A stretch of 64,000 bases of DNA. Origin: Kluyvera genomosp. 1. Lineage in GTDB: Bacteria > Pseudomonadota > Gammaproteobacteria > Enterobacterales > Enterobacteriaceae. Below the pieces are notes generated by a model. The model was not told the origin of the DNA and did not search any database. It was given only the letters and a program-made list of their open reading frames with translations. Position numbers and translations under genes: made by a program. The stretch spans positions 122,785 through 186,784 of the forward strand of contig NZ_LGHZ01000015.1 of the NCBI RefSeq assembly GCF_001266615.1, given 5' to 3'. Shown here one piece after another: positions 1 through 9,098 of the stretch; position 1 is the first letter of the stretch; each line of letters starts with the position of its first letter.

Positions 1-801
1 ATGATGGCGGGCATACGTTTTCTCTCGGCGGGTATCGTCCTGATGGTCTTCCTACTGGCGACTGGCCATCGTTTACCTGCGCCCAAGCCGCTGCTCAACG
101 CAGCGCTGATAGGCATCCTTTTGCTGGCAGTCGGCAACGGCATGGTAACAGTAGCGGAACACCAGCACGTGCCTTCCGGCATTGCTGCGGTTATGGTGGC
201 GACAGTCCCTCTATTCACGCTGTGCTTTAGCCGCTTTTTTGGCATCGCAACGCGTAAGCTGGAGTGGTTAGGGATTGCGATTGGCCTTGCCGGGATCGTC
301 CTGCTCAACAGCGGTGGTAACCTCAGCGGCAACCCGTGGGGCGCATTGATGATTTTAATCGGTTCTCTGAGCTGGGCATTCGGTTCGGTATACGGTTCGC
401 GGATCACGCTGCCGACCGGTATGATGGCCGGTGCCATCGAGATGCTGGCGGCAGGGATTGTATTGATGATTGCGTCACTGTTTAGCGGCGAACGGTTGAC
501 CACCATGCCTGATTTACGTGGTTTCCTCGCCGTGGGCTATCTGGCGATCTTTGGCTCCATTATCGCCATCAACGCTTACATGTATCTCATTCGCAACGTG
601 ACACCCGCGGTCGCAACCAGCTATGCCTACGTGAACCCAGTGGTGGCGGTACTGCTAGGCACCAGTTTCAACGGTGAGAGTTTATCGGCGATTGAGTGGC
701 TGGCGCTGGCCATTATTATTGCGGCGGTGGTGCTGGTCACGCTTGGGAAGTATCTGTTTCCAGCGAAAAGTGCAGCTATTGCGTGTCAGGCGCAGAAGTA
801 A
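1..801 (+). CDS. yedA: EamA/DMT-family inner-membrane transporter YedA, 5' partial
   Basis: Predicted drug/metabolite-family permease of the inner membrane with no firm substrate. The 266 visible residues match the E. coli YedA body, including the stretches NAALIGxLLLAVGNGMVTVAEH and SYAYVNPVVAVLLGT, and form about nine hydrophobic segments. E. coli YedA has 306 residues. The first visible Met aligns near residue 38, so the N-terminus and start codon lie before base 1, and the ATG at position 1 is internal. The 3' end overlaps the convergent vsr gene by 26 bp. The family assignment is seen in the sequence; the function is only inferred. Confidence 0.9.
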   Translation: MMAGIRFLSAGIVLMVFLLATGHRLPAPKPLLNAALIGILLLAVGNGMVTVAEHQHVPSGIAAVMVATVPLFTLCFSRFFGIATRKLEWLGIAIGLAGIVLLNSGGNLSGNPWGALMILIGSLSWAFGSVYGSRITLPTGMMAGAIEMLAAGIVLMIASLFSGERLTTMPDLRGFLAVGYLAIFGSIIAINAYMYLIRNVTPAVATSYAYVNPVVAVLLGTSFNGESLSAIEWLALAIIIAAVVLVTLGKYLFPAKSAAIACQAQK

Positions 802-1270
802 CGTCCAGATGTGATATTCCCTGAGTGCCGATCTGCGCGCTGCTTTCGCCGCCGCAGATCCACTCCTCTAATCGCTCGCATAACTGGGCGTCGTTAAGCT
901 TCATCCGTCCACGTAGCGCACACTCCCATACCACCAAAACCCGCCAGCCCTGCTCGCATAGCCGCTTCATATCACGTGTATCGCGCTGGACATTGCCATT
1001 AATTTTGTTCAGCCAGAACTCGGTTCGAGTGGCGGGAACCTTAAACAAGTAACAATCGTGGTGATGCCAAAAGCAGCCGTGGGTGAATATTACACAGCGG
1101 TAGTCATTGAGGGTGAAGTCGGGGCGGCCTGGCAGGCTGCTGTCCTGCGCCTGCCAGCGCAGACCCAGAGAATCCAGTAACGCTGCCATCCGTTTTTCAA
1201 TCGCGGTGTTCTGCGCACCGATTGCGCGCATATTTTTACTGCGAGTCGCCTTATCGTGTACGTCGGCCAT
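776..1270 (-). CDS. vsr: Very short patch repair endonuclease Vsr
   Basis: Strand-specific endonuclease that nicks 5' of the T in T:G mismatches created when Dcm-made 5-methylcytosine deaminates in CCWGG, starting very-short-patch repair with MutS, MutL and PolI. The 164-residue protein begins [17 protein letters not shown] like E. coli Vsr (156 aa). It keeps the core [23 protein letters not shown] (zinc/active-site His-Cys cluster) and [11 protein letters not shown]. Its start lies inside the 3' end of dcm with a 20-bp overlap, the arrangement known in E. coli, so the two are cotranscribed and translationally coupled. The C-terminal tail after about residue 145 diverges and overlaps yedA on the other strand. 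Confidence 0.97.
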   Translation of the reverse strand: MADVHDKATRSKNMRAIGAQNTAIEKRMAALLDSLGLRWQAQDSSLPGRPDFTLNDYRCVIFTHGCFWHHHDCYLFKVPATRTEFWLNKINGNVQRDTRDMKRLCEQGWRVLVVWECALRGRMKLNDAQLCERLEEWICGGESSAQIGTQGISHLDVTSAPDTQ

Positions 1271-2672
1271 TTTTCTTGTCTACATCACGTAGCGCCACGG
1301 CCTGCAAAATGCGAGACTCCAGTAGACGCGCTACGGCGGCAAATACCGGCACGATGACAGAATTACCGAACTGGCGGTAGGCCTGCGTATCCGATACGGG
1401 GATACGGAAACGGTACCCCTGCGGCGCTTCAAACCCCATCAGGCGTGCGCATTCGCGCGGCGTCAGGCGGCGCGGACGGTGCAGTTGATTCTGTGGATCA
1501 TCAAAATCTTTTTCCCCCAACGCCCGATCCCAGCCCCGATCGATAAGGATCTCGGCACCATCTTTGTAGTAACGCGCCGATAGCGTCCGGGCCACGCTGC
1601 TTGCACGAGTTGGATCAACCAGGCCATAGCCAAAACCATTGCCCTTCTCTTGATGCTTTTGCGCGTAACGATAGAGATACTTCCACAGTACCGGCGTCAG
1701 GATAAATTTCGCATTGACCGTCGGCTCCAGCAGCTCACCAAAGGTTGGGCGATGCGTAGGGAAAAGCGTTGGAATATCACGCAGCGTGAAACCCTCATGC
1801 AGCCCTAAGTCCCGGCGGAAGCCTACCAGCACAATACGTTCACGGTGCTGAGGAAGGAAATTCTGACCATCGATAATTTTCGGATCATCGGCTCCCATTG
1901 CCGCCGCATCGGCCACTTCATAACCCAATTCATCAAGCGTTCGCATAATGATTCTAAAGGTTTTGCCGTTATCGTGGCTCTTCAGATTTTTGACGTTTTC
2001 CAGCACGAAAATAGGTGGCCTGCGAGCATCAATAATACGCACCACATCGAAAAACAACGTTCCCTGGGTATCGCAGGCAAAACCATGCGCTCGCCCCATG
2101 GCATTTTTTTTCGACACCCCGGCCAGCGAAAACGGCTGACAGGGAAAGCCTGCTAGCAGTACATCATGCTGTGGAATCGCATCAAGAATATGCGCCCTGG
2201 CGTCGCTGTCACTGGTTTGCGGCTGATGACTTAACGTCACATCGCGGATATCAGCATTGAACTGATGTTCCTGCGGGTCGCAATACCAGTTGGCTTTATA
2301 AGTACGCACCGCGTGTTTGTTCCACTCGCTGGTGAAAACGCACTGCCCGCCGATAGCCTCAAATCCACTGCGAATTCCGCCAATCCCAGCGAAGAGATCG
2401 ACAAATCGAAACGCATAGTGCGGATGATTAGCCGATGGTTTCGGCAACATGGTGACTAAATGGGCACGCTCATTCTCAGTTAAACGCGCGTTAGCGCGAG
2501 AAAGTGCCACAACGCGTTTGACGATGGCCGGGCTCCAGTGCTGTTCCCCTACAGCAGCAAGCTCGGCGACAACGGTCTTAAGATCATAAATCTCCAGAAT
2601 ATGCTGGAGCAGTGCCTGAGCATCCGGCTCAGGTTCCACCGCGGCTTCGTTTAATAAGACTCGCTGTTGCAT
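1251..2672 (-). CDS. dcm: DNA (cytosine-5-)-methyltransferase Dcm
   Basis: C5-cytosine methyltransferase predicted to modify the inner C of CCWGG with S-adenosylmethionine. The order of motifs is complete: [10 protein letters not shown] (SAM binding, about residues 90-99), the catalytic Cys178 in [19 protein letters not shown] (motif VI), the [11 protein letters not shown] block, a target-recognition region, and the C-terminal RQFGNSV motif. Length 473 aa against 472 in E. coli. The first about 70 residues are the most divergent part. There is no partner restriction gene, so it is the solitary housekeeping type. It is upstream of and overlaps vsr. A clear promoter was not identified in the 43 bp before it. 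Confidence 0.97.
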   Translation of the reverse strand: MQQRVLLNEAAVEPEPDAQALLQHILEIYDLKTVVAELAAVGEQHWSPAIVKRVVALSRANARLTENERAHLVTMLPKPSANHPHYAFRFVDLFAGIGGIRSGFEAIGGQCVFTSEWNKHAVRTYKANWYCDPQEHQFNADIRDVTLSHQPQTSDSDARAHILDAIPQHDVLLAGFPCQPFSLAGVSKKNAMGRAHGFACDTQGTLFFDVVRIIDARRPPIFVLENVKNLKSHDNGKTFRIIMRTLDELGYEVADAAAMGADDPKIIDGQNFLPQHRERIVLVGFRRDLGLHEGFTLRDIPTLFPTHRPTFGELLEPTVNAKFILTPVLWKYLYRYAQKHQEKGNGFGYGLVDPTRASSVARTLSARYYKDGAEILIDRGWDRALGEKDFDDPQNQLHRPRRLTPRECARLMGFEAPQGYRFRIPVSDTQAYRQFGNSVIVPVFAAVARLLESRILQAVALRDVDKKNGRRTR

Positions 2673-2715
2673 AAAATTGACCAGATACAGAAAAAGGAAA
2701 ATTAGTCAGAGATTA

Positions 2716-3423
2716 TCATAATTTGCGCAGGTCATGCGCCGCGAATCGTCTGAGTACATCAGCATCCAGCGAGATAGGATCGCCAGCCAGTTCGGCACTT
2801 AATTTAGCCATAAACTGGACAAGGAAATCGGCATTACGCTGCGCCATCTCGCGCCCTTTTTCGGTTTGCATGGTCCCTGGCAGGCGCAGTAATTTAGTCT
2901 GAAAATGGTCAAGCGCGTAGGCCTTATCATCCAGCGAGCGGTTATCCGCGAAGGGATCGTCAGCATCGAAAAGCGCGGTATTCATCGCCCCAGACACGGC
3001 AAACACGCGCGCCAGCCCAATTGCACCAAGCGCCTCCAGGCGATCCGCATCCTGCACGATTTTAGCTTCCATCGTTTGGGGCGTTATCTGCGCGCTAAAG
3101 CTGTGCGCTTCGATAGCATGGGCAACGTCAGCGTAGCGTTCAGGGGGGAAGAGCGGGAAGTCACGGGGTAAAATTTTAAGCGTCTGCTCGGCCGATAAAG
3201 CCGAAGAACGTGCGCGTTCGGGGTGATTTTTCGGTAAGCTGACCAGATCGTGAAAATAGCTGGCAAAAAGGACGACGGTTAAGTCAACTCTCTGACCGCT
3301 GGCAATCCGCTGCGCGGAATGCCATACCCGGCGGAAATGCGCAATATCATGTGAAGCATCGCCGCCGTTATAATGTTCGTTAAACCACAGTTCAATTTGC
3401 TGCTGCCACGTCGAGAGATCCAT
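2716..3423 (-). CDS. yedJ: HD-domain phosphohydrolase YedJ
   Basis: Cytoplasmic metal-dependent phosphohydrolase of the HD superfamily; the physiological substrate is unknown. Visible HD signatures are [10 protein letters not shown] near the N-terminus, [15 protein letters not shown] and [16 protein letters not shown], the usual His/Asp ligand set. E. coli YedJ (231 aa) begins at the Met aligned with position 3423. That start has an AGG 10 nt upstream, whereas the in-frame ATG at 3432 has no well-spaced ribosome site, so the shorter form (235 aa) is preferred. It lies just downstream of the yedR-like gene and in the same direction as dcm, as in E. coli. Confidence 0.9.
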   Translation of the reverse strand: MDLSTWQQQIELWFNEHYNGGDASHDIAHFRRVWHSAQRIASGQRVDLTVVLFASYFHDLVSLPKNHPERARSSALSAEQTLKILPRDFPLFPPERYADVAHAIEAHSFSAQITPQTMEAKIVQDADRLEALGAIGLARVFAVSGAMNTALFDADDPFADNRSLDDKAYALDHFQTKLLRLPGTMQTEKGREMAQRNADFLVQFMAKLSAELAGDPISLDADVLRRFAAHDLRKL

Positions 3424-3468
3424 TCCATCCATGCCTGAAGGTGTTAGTCGAACCTCAGCATAGCAATA

Positions 3469-3750
3469 TTACGAACGCTCTTCATGCTCCGGCGGACGAG
3501 GACGCGTATACCAGGCAATTCCTCCAAGCAGGGCCCCTACGATGCTGAGCAGTAAAAAACCCAGTATCGCCCCTAGCCATTTGCCGCTAGTGGAGCCGAT
3601 CTCACCGTCAATTGTGGCTCCAGGGATCGTTTGCACCGCGCTGATAACCCAAACGTAGCGCACCATTGCCCAGACAAAGTAACCACAAAACGCGTAGAAA
3701 ACCCATAACGCCAGTCTTCCGCCAGGGCCGCGATTCATCCTTTCTTCCAT
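3469..3750 (-). CDS. yedR: Small inner-membrane protein YedR
   Basis: Small membrane protein of unknown function. With the ATG at 3750 (GAGAG a few bases upstream) it has 93 residues and two strong hydrophobic helices, about 11-32 (LALWVFYAFCGYFVWAMVRY) and 55-78, joined by a polar loop, ending in a charged tail (RPRPPEHEERS). An in-frame upstream start at 3795 would add 15 residues but lacks a ribosome site. Its place between yedJ and a porin gene matches yedR in E. coli. The identification rests on this synteny plus length and topology. Confidence 0.7.
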   Translation of the reverse strand: MEERMNRGPGGRLALWVFYAFCGYFVWAMVRYVWVISAVQTIPGATIDGEIGSTSGKWLGAILGFLLLSIVGALLGGIAWYTRPRPPEHEERS

Positions 3751-4459
3751 AAAACTCTCACCACACGAAAATGACCAACAGCGATAACACCACAATAAAT
3801 GTGACGATAATCACATTATAACAATTTAAGCCCAGCACGGTAGTCTTCGGGAAGGCTACAACGTAACGAAGTGGCGCTCTTTTGATCTTCGGCAATTTTG
3901 CTTCGCAAAGCCTATCCTCCCCTCTCACCTCACGAAGCCCATTGCTTAACGAGGGGGATGAAATACAGTCGATATCATCAAATCATCAACGCATGGCTCC
4001 GCATTATGGAATTTTAAATATACCATTAAGTTCTTAAATGCTTATTTCCATTCCCTCAATCAATAAGAAACCCTCTTTGAATAAACGTTATTTTATTATA
4101 GAAAGAAATCTATCATTGCGAATTCAATCATTGTAATAATCACTCATTTTGATCGCGTAATTGGCATGCTCATTAATAACATCATGTATTCACATTCAAT
4201 CAGTTCATATATACATCATTTCAATTAATCTTCCGCTTAAATAATTTAATTCATATAAAACAGACATTTAAATACACCAAAGTAATTATTTAAATACAAT
4301 CATATCAATTTAATTATAAATGAAATAATTTGAAATATTTTATATATTTTAATTACATTTATATCGTAAAACAAAATGAACTCCCAATATAGTATGCAGA
4401 CCAGTAACGCCGGATGACGTTACCTTATTAATATGCGTGATAATGCAAAGGAAAATATA
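3751..4459. other. AT-rich intergenic region upstream of the porin gene
   Basis: About 700 bp without a supportable gene. From about 4000 to 4400 the DNA is strongly AT-rich with many short A and T tracts, unlike the neighbouring genes. This is the usual signature of H-NS-bound, silenced or multi-regulator porin control regions. A likely porin -10 sequence (TATAGT) occurs near 4389. I see no clear consensus CRP, Fur or FNR site. Confidence 0.6.
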
Positions 4460-5647
4460 ATGAAAATTAAAGCACTGGCAGTGTTGATCCCCGCTTTATT
4501 GGTAGCAGGCGCGGTTAATGCGGCTGAATTGTATAATAAAGACGGTAATAAACTTGATCTTTATGGCAAAGTTGATGCCCGTCATACCTTTTCTGATAAC
4601 GCCGGCGATGACGGCGACGAAACCTATGTTCAGATCGGTTTTAAAGGCGAAACGCAAATCAACAGCGAACTGACTGGCTATGCTCAGTGGGAATACAAAA
4701 CCTACGCTAATGATACCGAAGGCGCAGGTGACAAATCCTTCAACCGCCTTGCCTTTGCAGGTCTGAAGTATGCTAACTACGGTTCCTTCGATTACGGTCG
4801 TAACTACGGTACGATCTATGACATTGAAGGCTGGACCGATATGCTGCCGGTATTCGGCGGCGATTCCTATACCTGGACCGATAACTTTATGGTGGGCCGT
4901 ACCAACGGCGTCGCGACTTACCGTAATACCGATTTCTTTGGCGAAGTTGAAGGTTGGAACTTCGCGCTGCAGTACCAGGGCGCTAACGAAGATGGTTCAA
5001 ATCATCAGGAAGGCACTAAAAACGGTCACAATGACGTTCGCTTCCAGAACGGTGATGGTTACAGCATGTCTACCACCTATGAATTCGGCGAAGCCTTCCC
5101 TGTACTGGATGGCCTGAGCATCGGTGCAGCGTACGGCGCTTCTGACCGTACCAACGACCAGGTTGCCTCTCGCGGTACATACAACAACTACGGCAACGGT
5201 AAAAACGGCAGCGTCCGCGCTGGCGGTGATACAGCTGAAGTCTGGACTCTGGGCGCGAAATACGACTTCAACAACGTTTATCTGGCGATGATGTACGCTG
5301 AAACGCGTAACATGACCCCGTTTGGCGACGATGGTATCGCCAACAAAACGCAGAACTTCGAAGTCACCGCACAGTACCTGTTCGATTTCGGTCTGCGCCC
5401 ATCCCTGGCCTGGGTTTACTCGCGTGGTTATGATGTTGGCGTTCACCACAACGACAACGGTTCTTACCTGACCGACCAGGATCTGGTGAACTACGTTGAC
5501 GTAGGCGCAACCTACTACTTCAACAAAAACATGTCCACCTACGTTGACTACAAGGTCAACCTGCTGGATAGCTCCTCCAATTTCTACCATGCTAACGGTA
5601 TCTCTACCGATAACATTCTCGGCGTTGGTCTGAACTACCAGTTCTAA
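4460..5647 (+). CDS. OmpC/OmpF-family general porin (position of E. coli yedS)
   Basis: Outer-membrane trimeric porin for small hydrophilic solutes, 395 aa. The start at 4460 has AAAGGA 7 nt upstream; an in-frame ATG at 4433 is less suitable. A 21-residue signal peptide ends VNA before [10 protein letters not shown]. The mature protein shows [22 protein letters not shown], the L3 loop, FANKTQ-like strand motifs, [10 protein letters not shown] and the terminal Phe of LNYQF. Two constriction residues are changed: Gln37 stands where OmpC/OmpF have Arg (R37/R42), and Val110 replaces the Glu of the L3 PEFGGD motif, while Asp106, Arg75 and Arg126 are kept. E. coli K-12 has a disrupted porin gene, yedS, at this site; here the gene is intact. 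Confidence 0.93.
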   Translation: MKIKALAVLIPALLVAGAVNAAELYNKDGNKLDLYGKVDARHTFSDNAGDDGDETYVQIGFKGETQINSELTGYAQWEYKTYANDTEGAGDKSFNRLAFAGLKYANYGSFDYGRNYGTIYDIEGWTDMLPVFGGDSYTWTDNFMVGRTNGVATYRNTDFFGEVEGWNFALQYQGANEDGSNHQEGTKNGHNDVRFQNGDGYSMSTTYEFGEAFPVLDGLSIGAAYGASDRTNDQVASRGTYNNYGNGKNGSVRAGGDTAEVWTLGAKYDFNNVYLAMMYAETRNMTPFGDDGIANKTQNFEVTAQYLFDFGLRPSLAWVYSRGYDVGVHHNDNGSYLTDQDLVNYVDVGATYYFNKNMSTYVDYKVNLLDSSSNFYHANGISTDNILGVGLNYQF

Positions 5648-5655
5648 TCGCACAG

Positions 5656-5686
5656 TAAAAAAAGCCCGCATCATGCGGGCTTTTTT
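5656..5686. terminator. Bidirectional intrinsic terminator
   Basis: AGCCCGC / GCGGGCT stem around a short ATCAT loop, with an A run on the left and T6 on the right. It stops porin transcription on the + strand. On the - strand it follows the MurQ-like gene, which ends at 5699, with a U run. Confidence 0.9.
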
Positions 5687-5698
5687 GTATCTTCACCG

Positions 5699-6595
5699 TT
5701 AAGGTGCTTCTTGCAACGCCACACGGACAAACCCATTGTTTTGAGCCAGAAGCTCATGAGCCTTCCACGCGTCCATGCCGGTTAATACCATCAGAATGGC
5801 GGTTTTGCAGTGATGGTCGCAGCTTTCCAGTGCGGCTTTTGCTGCCGAACGGGTACAGTTCCCGGCAGCCATCACAATTGCAATCTGCCGCTCCATCATC
5901 TGTAGAGTCGTGCCGCGGATATCGACACGCATATTGCTATAAACCCGCCCACTGCGGATAGCCAGCGCGGTGGTCAACATTGACAGCACCATTTTCTGTG
6001 CCGCAATTGCCTTCGGGCTGCCATAGCCAGCCACGGCTTCAGCACCGGTTTGCGGTGCAATAATAATATCGGCCAGTTCGGTTGCTTCGCTCGGTACGTA
6101 ACGGGTGATCACTGCACGTGGCGCCCCCAATGACCAGGCATGACGCAACGCCCCCCACAGCCACGGTGTTTTCCCCTCCACCGTCAGTGCCACCAGCATA
6201 TCTTTTTGTGTGAACCCTATCGCCTGAAGATCGAGAACACCGCGATTATAATCTTGTGCAGCTTCACCCATGCTGTGCAGCATCGCCAGCGCACCACCGG
6301 CAACCAGCCCCACCAATGGATGTTTATCATCCGGTGCATATTCATTGGCGGTGATAATGGCATTGCGCCCTGAAGCCCCCGCGCCAGCGAGTATAATTCG
6401 CCCACCGTGGCTTAGGGTTGTCACCGCGGTATCAACCAACCTGGTGATATCATCAAGACAAAGGTTTACCGCCTCAGCAATACATTTATCTTCTTGGTTA
6501 AGAACACCCAACATGTCGCGGGTAGACAATCTATCAATTTCAGCCGTCGTCGAGCTACGTCGTTCCATGACTGAACCTGCAAGCTTAATGCTCAT
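5699..6595 (-). CDS. Divergent MurQ-like SIS-domain etherase
   Basis: 298 aa, exactly the length of E. coli N-acetylmuramic acid 6-phosphate etherase (MurQ), with the SIS sugar-phosphate-binding fold. It keeps TAEIDRLST, GAGASGR (MurQ GAGTSGR), GLVAGG and the C-terminal CDHHCKTAILMVL block. By hand alignment the catalytic Glu83 of MurQ is present (Glu85 in ITANEYAP), but the second catalytic Glu (Glu114) aligns with Gln114 in AAQDYN. The DASECPPTYG segment is largely rewritten. There is no murP or murR next to it. It may cleave a different sugar-phosphate ether or act as a sugar-phosphate isomerase or sensor. A CRP-type promoter precedes it, as is known for E. coli murQ. Confidence 0.75.
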   Translation of the reverse strand: MSIKLAGSVMERRSSTTAEIDRLSTRDMLGVLNQEDKCIAEAVNLCLDDITRLVDTAVTTLSHGGRIILAGAGASGRNAIITANEYAPDDKHPLVGLVAGGALAMLHSMGEAAQDYNRGVLDLQAIGFTQKDMLVALTVEGKTPWLWGALRHAWSLGAPRAVITRYVPSEATELADIIIAPQTGAEAVAGYGSPKAIAAQKMVLSMLTTALAIRSGRVYSNMRVDIRGTTLQMMERQIAIVMAAGNCTRSAAKAALESCDHHCKTAILMVLTGMDAWKAHELLAQNNGFVRVALQEAP

Positions 6596-6626
6596 AAACG
6601 GACTCCTTATTATGGGTTCTCCAGTA

Positions 6627-6670
6627 ATACTAAAGTGTTTTATATGGATAGCTCTGCGAGTGCGGTCACA
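6627..6670 (-). promoter_or_regulatory. Predicted CRP-activated promoter of the MurQ-like gene
   Basis: A CRP-like site reads TGCGA-N6-TCACA on the + strand at 6655-6670 (9 of 10 core bases). A -10 element TAGTAT on the - strand lies at 6632-6627. The implied start at about 6620 places the CRP site near -42, the class II position. Prediction from sequence only. Confidence 0.6.
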
Positions 6671-6709
6671 AAGAGGCGTGAGCTTTTGTAAGGAGGTGAC
6701 CGCTTTATG
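6662..6709 (+). promoter_or_regulatory. Leader stem-loop hiding a perfect Shine-Dalgarno sequence
   Basis: Arms GCGGTCAC (6662-6669) and GTGACCGC (6696-6703) pair perfectly, and the sequence TAAGGAGGTGA (6689-6699) matches the 3' end of 16S rRNA over 11 nt and is partly inside the right arm. The ATG at 6707 that follows opens only a two-codon frame (Met-Tyr-stop). The element lies 55 bp before the start of the DcuS-like kinase gene. Its role is unknown. Confidence 0.5.
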
Positions 6710-6763
6710 TATTGAGTAACATCGGCGATAATGTGTTTTTGCTATTGATAAGTGAAGGTTTTA

Positions 6764-8386
6764 ATGCGCAACAAGCAGCAACCTCAGCCCCATCCAAAGC
6801 GCCCAATGAAGCTCAGTACGCTGGTCACGCTGATGGTTTGTAGCGTCATTTTTTCCGTCCTGTTGGTGGTCTACGCCTTCTACTTCATTCAAATTACCAA
6901 AGCCACTCGCGCTGGCGTGGAGGATACCGCCTTTGCAATCGCGCGCACGCTGGCAGATTCTCCCGAAGTCAAACGCGGCTTAAGCTTTCCGCCGGATCAG
7001 AATATTATTGAGCCTATTGCGACAGCCGTGCAGCAGCGTAACGGCCTGCTCTACGCCGTCGTCACCAACATGGACGCCGTCCGATACTCGCACCCCAATA
7101 CTCATCTTATCGGCCAGCACTTTATCGGTGCCGATCTGCAACCTGCGTTGAAAGGCCAGGAAAACCTGTCGATTAACCACGGCGTTCTGGCCGAAGCACT
7201 CCGCGTGTTCACCCCTATCTATAACGACAGCCGCCAGCAAATTGGCGTGGTCATCGTCGGCATTTCGCTGCAAAAGGTCGATGAACAACTTAACCGCGCG
7301 CGCTGGAATGCCATCTGGTTTGTGTTATTTAGCGCGATAGTAGGCACGCTCGGTATCTGGGGGTTGGTCCGCGTCCTTAAAAACATCCTCTTTGGCCTCG
7401 AGCCGCATGAGATTTCCAGCCTGTTTGAACAGCGCCAGGCGATGCTGCAATCACTGCGCGAAGGGGTGATTGCCGTCGATGATAAAGGCCGGGTAACCTT
7501 GATTAATCAGGCTGCACGCGAGTTCCTTTTTTCCAATAACAGCACTGCCCTTGGCGAGGCTCAGCACGCCCCGCTGCTGGCCAATTTGAAAGAAGTGTTA
7601 GGCAGCGGCAATGCCATTGAGGACCGGGAGATCGGCTGCAATGGCCGACTACTGCTGTGCAATACCGTTCCAGTACGCAATAACAAGCGCGTGATTGGTG
7701 CGATCAGCACCTTCCGCGATAAAACAGAAATCAGCCAGTTAATGCAGCGGATGGACGGCCTGGTTAACTATGTTGATGCTCTGCGCAGCCATTCTCATGA
7801 GTTTATGAACAAGCTGCATGTGATCCTGGGGCTGCTGCACATGAAGCGCTACGACAAGCTCGAAGAGTACATTCTGCAAACTGCCCAAAATTATCAGACC
7901 GATATCGGTACGTTGCAGCATAAAATTAAGTCGCCAATTATCGCCGGTTTCCTGCTGGGCAAAATCAACCGAGCGGGCGATCTGGGAATTAATCTGACGC
8001 TGGCTGAAGAGAGTCTTATCCCTGATAATCCGAATGAAGTTCAGGTCGCGGTACTGGTGACGGTGCTCGGTAACTTGATTGAGAATGCGCTGGATGCCAT
8101 GACAGCCCAAGGGGAAGGCGAAATCGGCCTGCTCCTGCACTATCAAAATGGCTGGTTAAGCGGTGAGGTCAGCGATGACGGCCCGGGGATCGAGCCGGAG
8201 AAAATAGACGCTATCTTTAATAAAGGCTTTTCAACCAAAGGCGAGAACCGTGGCGTCGGGCTTTTCCTGGCCCGCCAGCAAACGGAGAATCTTGGCGGCA
8301 CCCTTTCCGTCGAGTCAGAGCCTGGCGTATTTACCCAATTTTTTGTCCATATTCCCTGGGATTCGAGAGGAACGACGCGTGATTAA
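6764..8386 (+). CDS. DcuS-like C4-dicarboxylate/citrate sensor histidine kinase
   Basis: Membrane sensor kinase, 540 aa, of the CitA/DcuS family. Layout: TM1 about residues 19-43, periplasmic PASp domain about 45-180, TM2 about 183-205, cytoplasmic PAS about 220-325, then phospho-acceptor His345 in SHEFMNKLH and an HATPase domain with NLIENALDAM and DDGPGI. Arg107, His110 and Arg147, the carboxylate-binding residues of DcuS, are present at the same numbers, so the ligand is likely fumarate, malate or a similar acid. The ATG at 6764 has AAGG 5 nt upstream; the GTG at 6752 is less likely. It is a DcuS paralogue by context. It overlaps the response regulator by 8 bp and is adjacent to fumarate genes it probably controls. 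Confidence 0.9.
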   Translation: MRNKQQPQPHPKRPMKLSTLVTLMVCSVIFSVLLVVYAFYFIQITKATRAGVEDTAFAIARTLADSPEVKRGLSFPPDQNIIEPIATAVQQRNGLLYAVVTNMDAVRYSHPNTHLIGQHFIGADLQPALKGQENLSINHGVLAEALRVFTPIYNDSRQQIGVVIVGISLQKVDEQLNRARWNAIWFVLFSAIVGTLGIWGLVRVLKNILFGLEPHEISSLFEQRQAMLQSLREGVIAVDDKGRVTLINQAAREFLFSNNSTALGEAQHAPLLANLKEVLGSGNAIEDREIGCNGRLLLCNTVPVRNNKRVIGAISTFRDKTEISQLMQRMDGLVNYVDALRSHSHEFMNKLHVILGLLHMKRYDKLEEYILQTAQNYQTDIGTLQHKIKSPIIAGFLLGKINRAGDLGINLTLAEESLIPDNPNEVQVAVLVTVLGNLIENALDAMTAQGEGEIGLLLHYQNGWLSGEVSDDGPGIEPEKIDAIFNKGFSTKGENRGVGLFLARQQTENLGGTLSVESEPGVFTQFFVHIPWDSRGTTRD

Positions 8387-9098
8387 TGTTTTGATTGTCG
8401 ATGATGATGCCATGGTGGCCGACCTGAACCGCTGCTATATCGAGCGGGTTGACGGTTTTGACTGCATCGGGATCGCCTCGACGCTGCAACAGGCAAAAGA
8501 CAAAGTCCAGGATCGCGCTCAACCCATCGACCTGATCCTGCTGGATGTTTACATGCAGCAGGATAATGGGCTGGATCTGCTCCCGGTGGTTCGAAATTCC
8601 GGGCGCGCCATCGACGTTATCATGATCTCATCCGCCTCTGATGCCGCCACGGTGCAGACGTCGATGCGCTACGGCGTCGTGGACTATCTGATAAAACCGT
8701 TCCAGTTCCCGCGCTTCGAAGAAGCTCTGCTGAGCTGGCGTGAGAAAAAACAGCTGATGGGTAGCCATTCTTACTATGAACAGGCTGACGTTGACCGTCT
8801 GTTGCACGGTGGAACGCCCGAACTGGCGGACACCAAACGCCTGCCAAAAGGCCTCACGCCGCAGACGCTGCGTACGCTGTGCCAGTGGATAGATGCCCAC
8901 CCAGACACCGAATTCTCTACCGATGACCTGGCGCAGGCGGTGAATATTTCCCGCGTATCGTGCCGTAAGTATCTGATCTGGTTGGCACAGGTTAATATCT
9001 TGTTTACCAGCATTCACTACGGGGCCACCGGCCGCCCGGTCTATCGCTACCGTCTTCAGCCAGAACAGTCCGCTCTGCTTAAACAGTACTGCCAGTAA
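8379..9098 (+). CDS. DcuR-like response regulator
   Basis: 239-residue CitB-family response regulator. Receiver domain about 1-120 with the acidic pocket DDD (8-10), phospho-acceptor Asp56 in LILLDVYMQ and Lys in LIKPFQ. The C-terminal part (LPKGLTPQTLRTLCQWIDAH ... ISRVSCRKYLIWL) is the DcuR-type helix-turn-helix. It starts at a GTG (AGAGG 8 nt upstream) within the last codons of the kinase gene, giving translational coupling; E. coli DcuR begins MINVLI at the same place. It ends with a 20-bp tail-to-tail overlap with apbE. Likely targets are the divergent reductase and transporter promoters at 12916-13542 (inference). Confidence 0.92.
   Translation: MINVLIVDDDAMVADLNRCYIERVDGFDCIGIASTLQQAKDKVQDRAQPIDLILLDVYMQQDNGLDLLPVVRNSGRAIDVIMISSASDAATVQTSMRYGVVDYLIKPFQFPRFEEALLSWREKKQLMGSHSYYEQADVDRLLHGGTPELADTKRLPKGLTPQTLRTLCQWIDAHPDTEFSTDDLAQAVNISRVSCRKYLIWLAQVNILFTSIHYGATGRPVYRYRLQPEQSALLKQYCQ

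Noticed and set aside
4997..5674. 225-residue open frame on the - strand
   Set aside because: It is antisense to the porin. The Val-rich composition comes from reversed Asn/Tyr codons, and it runs through the terminator.
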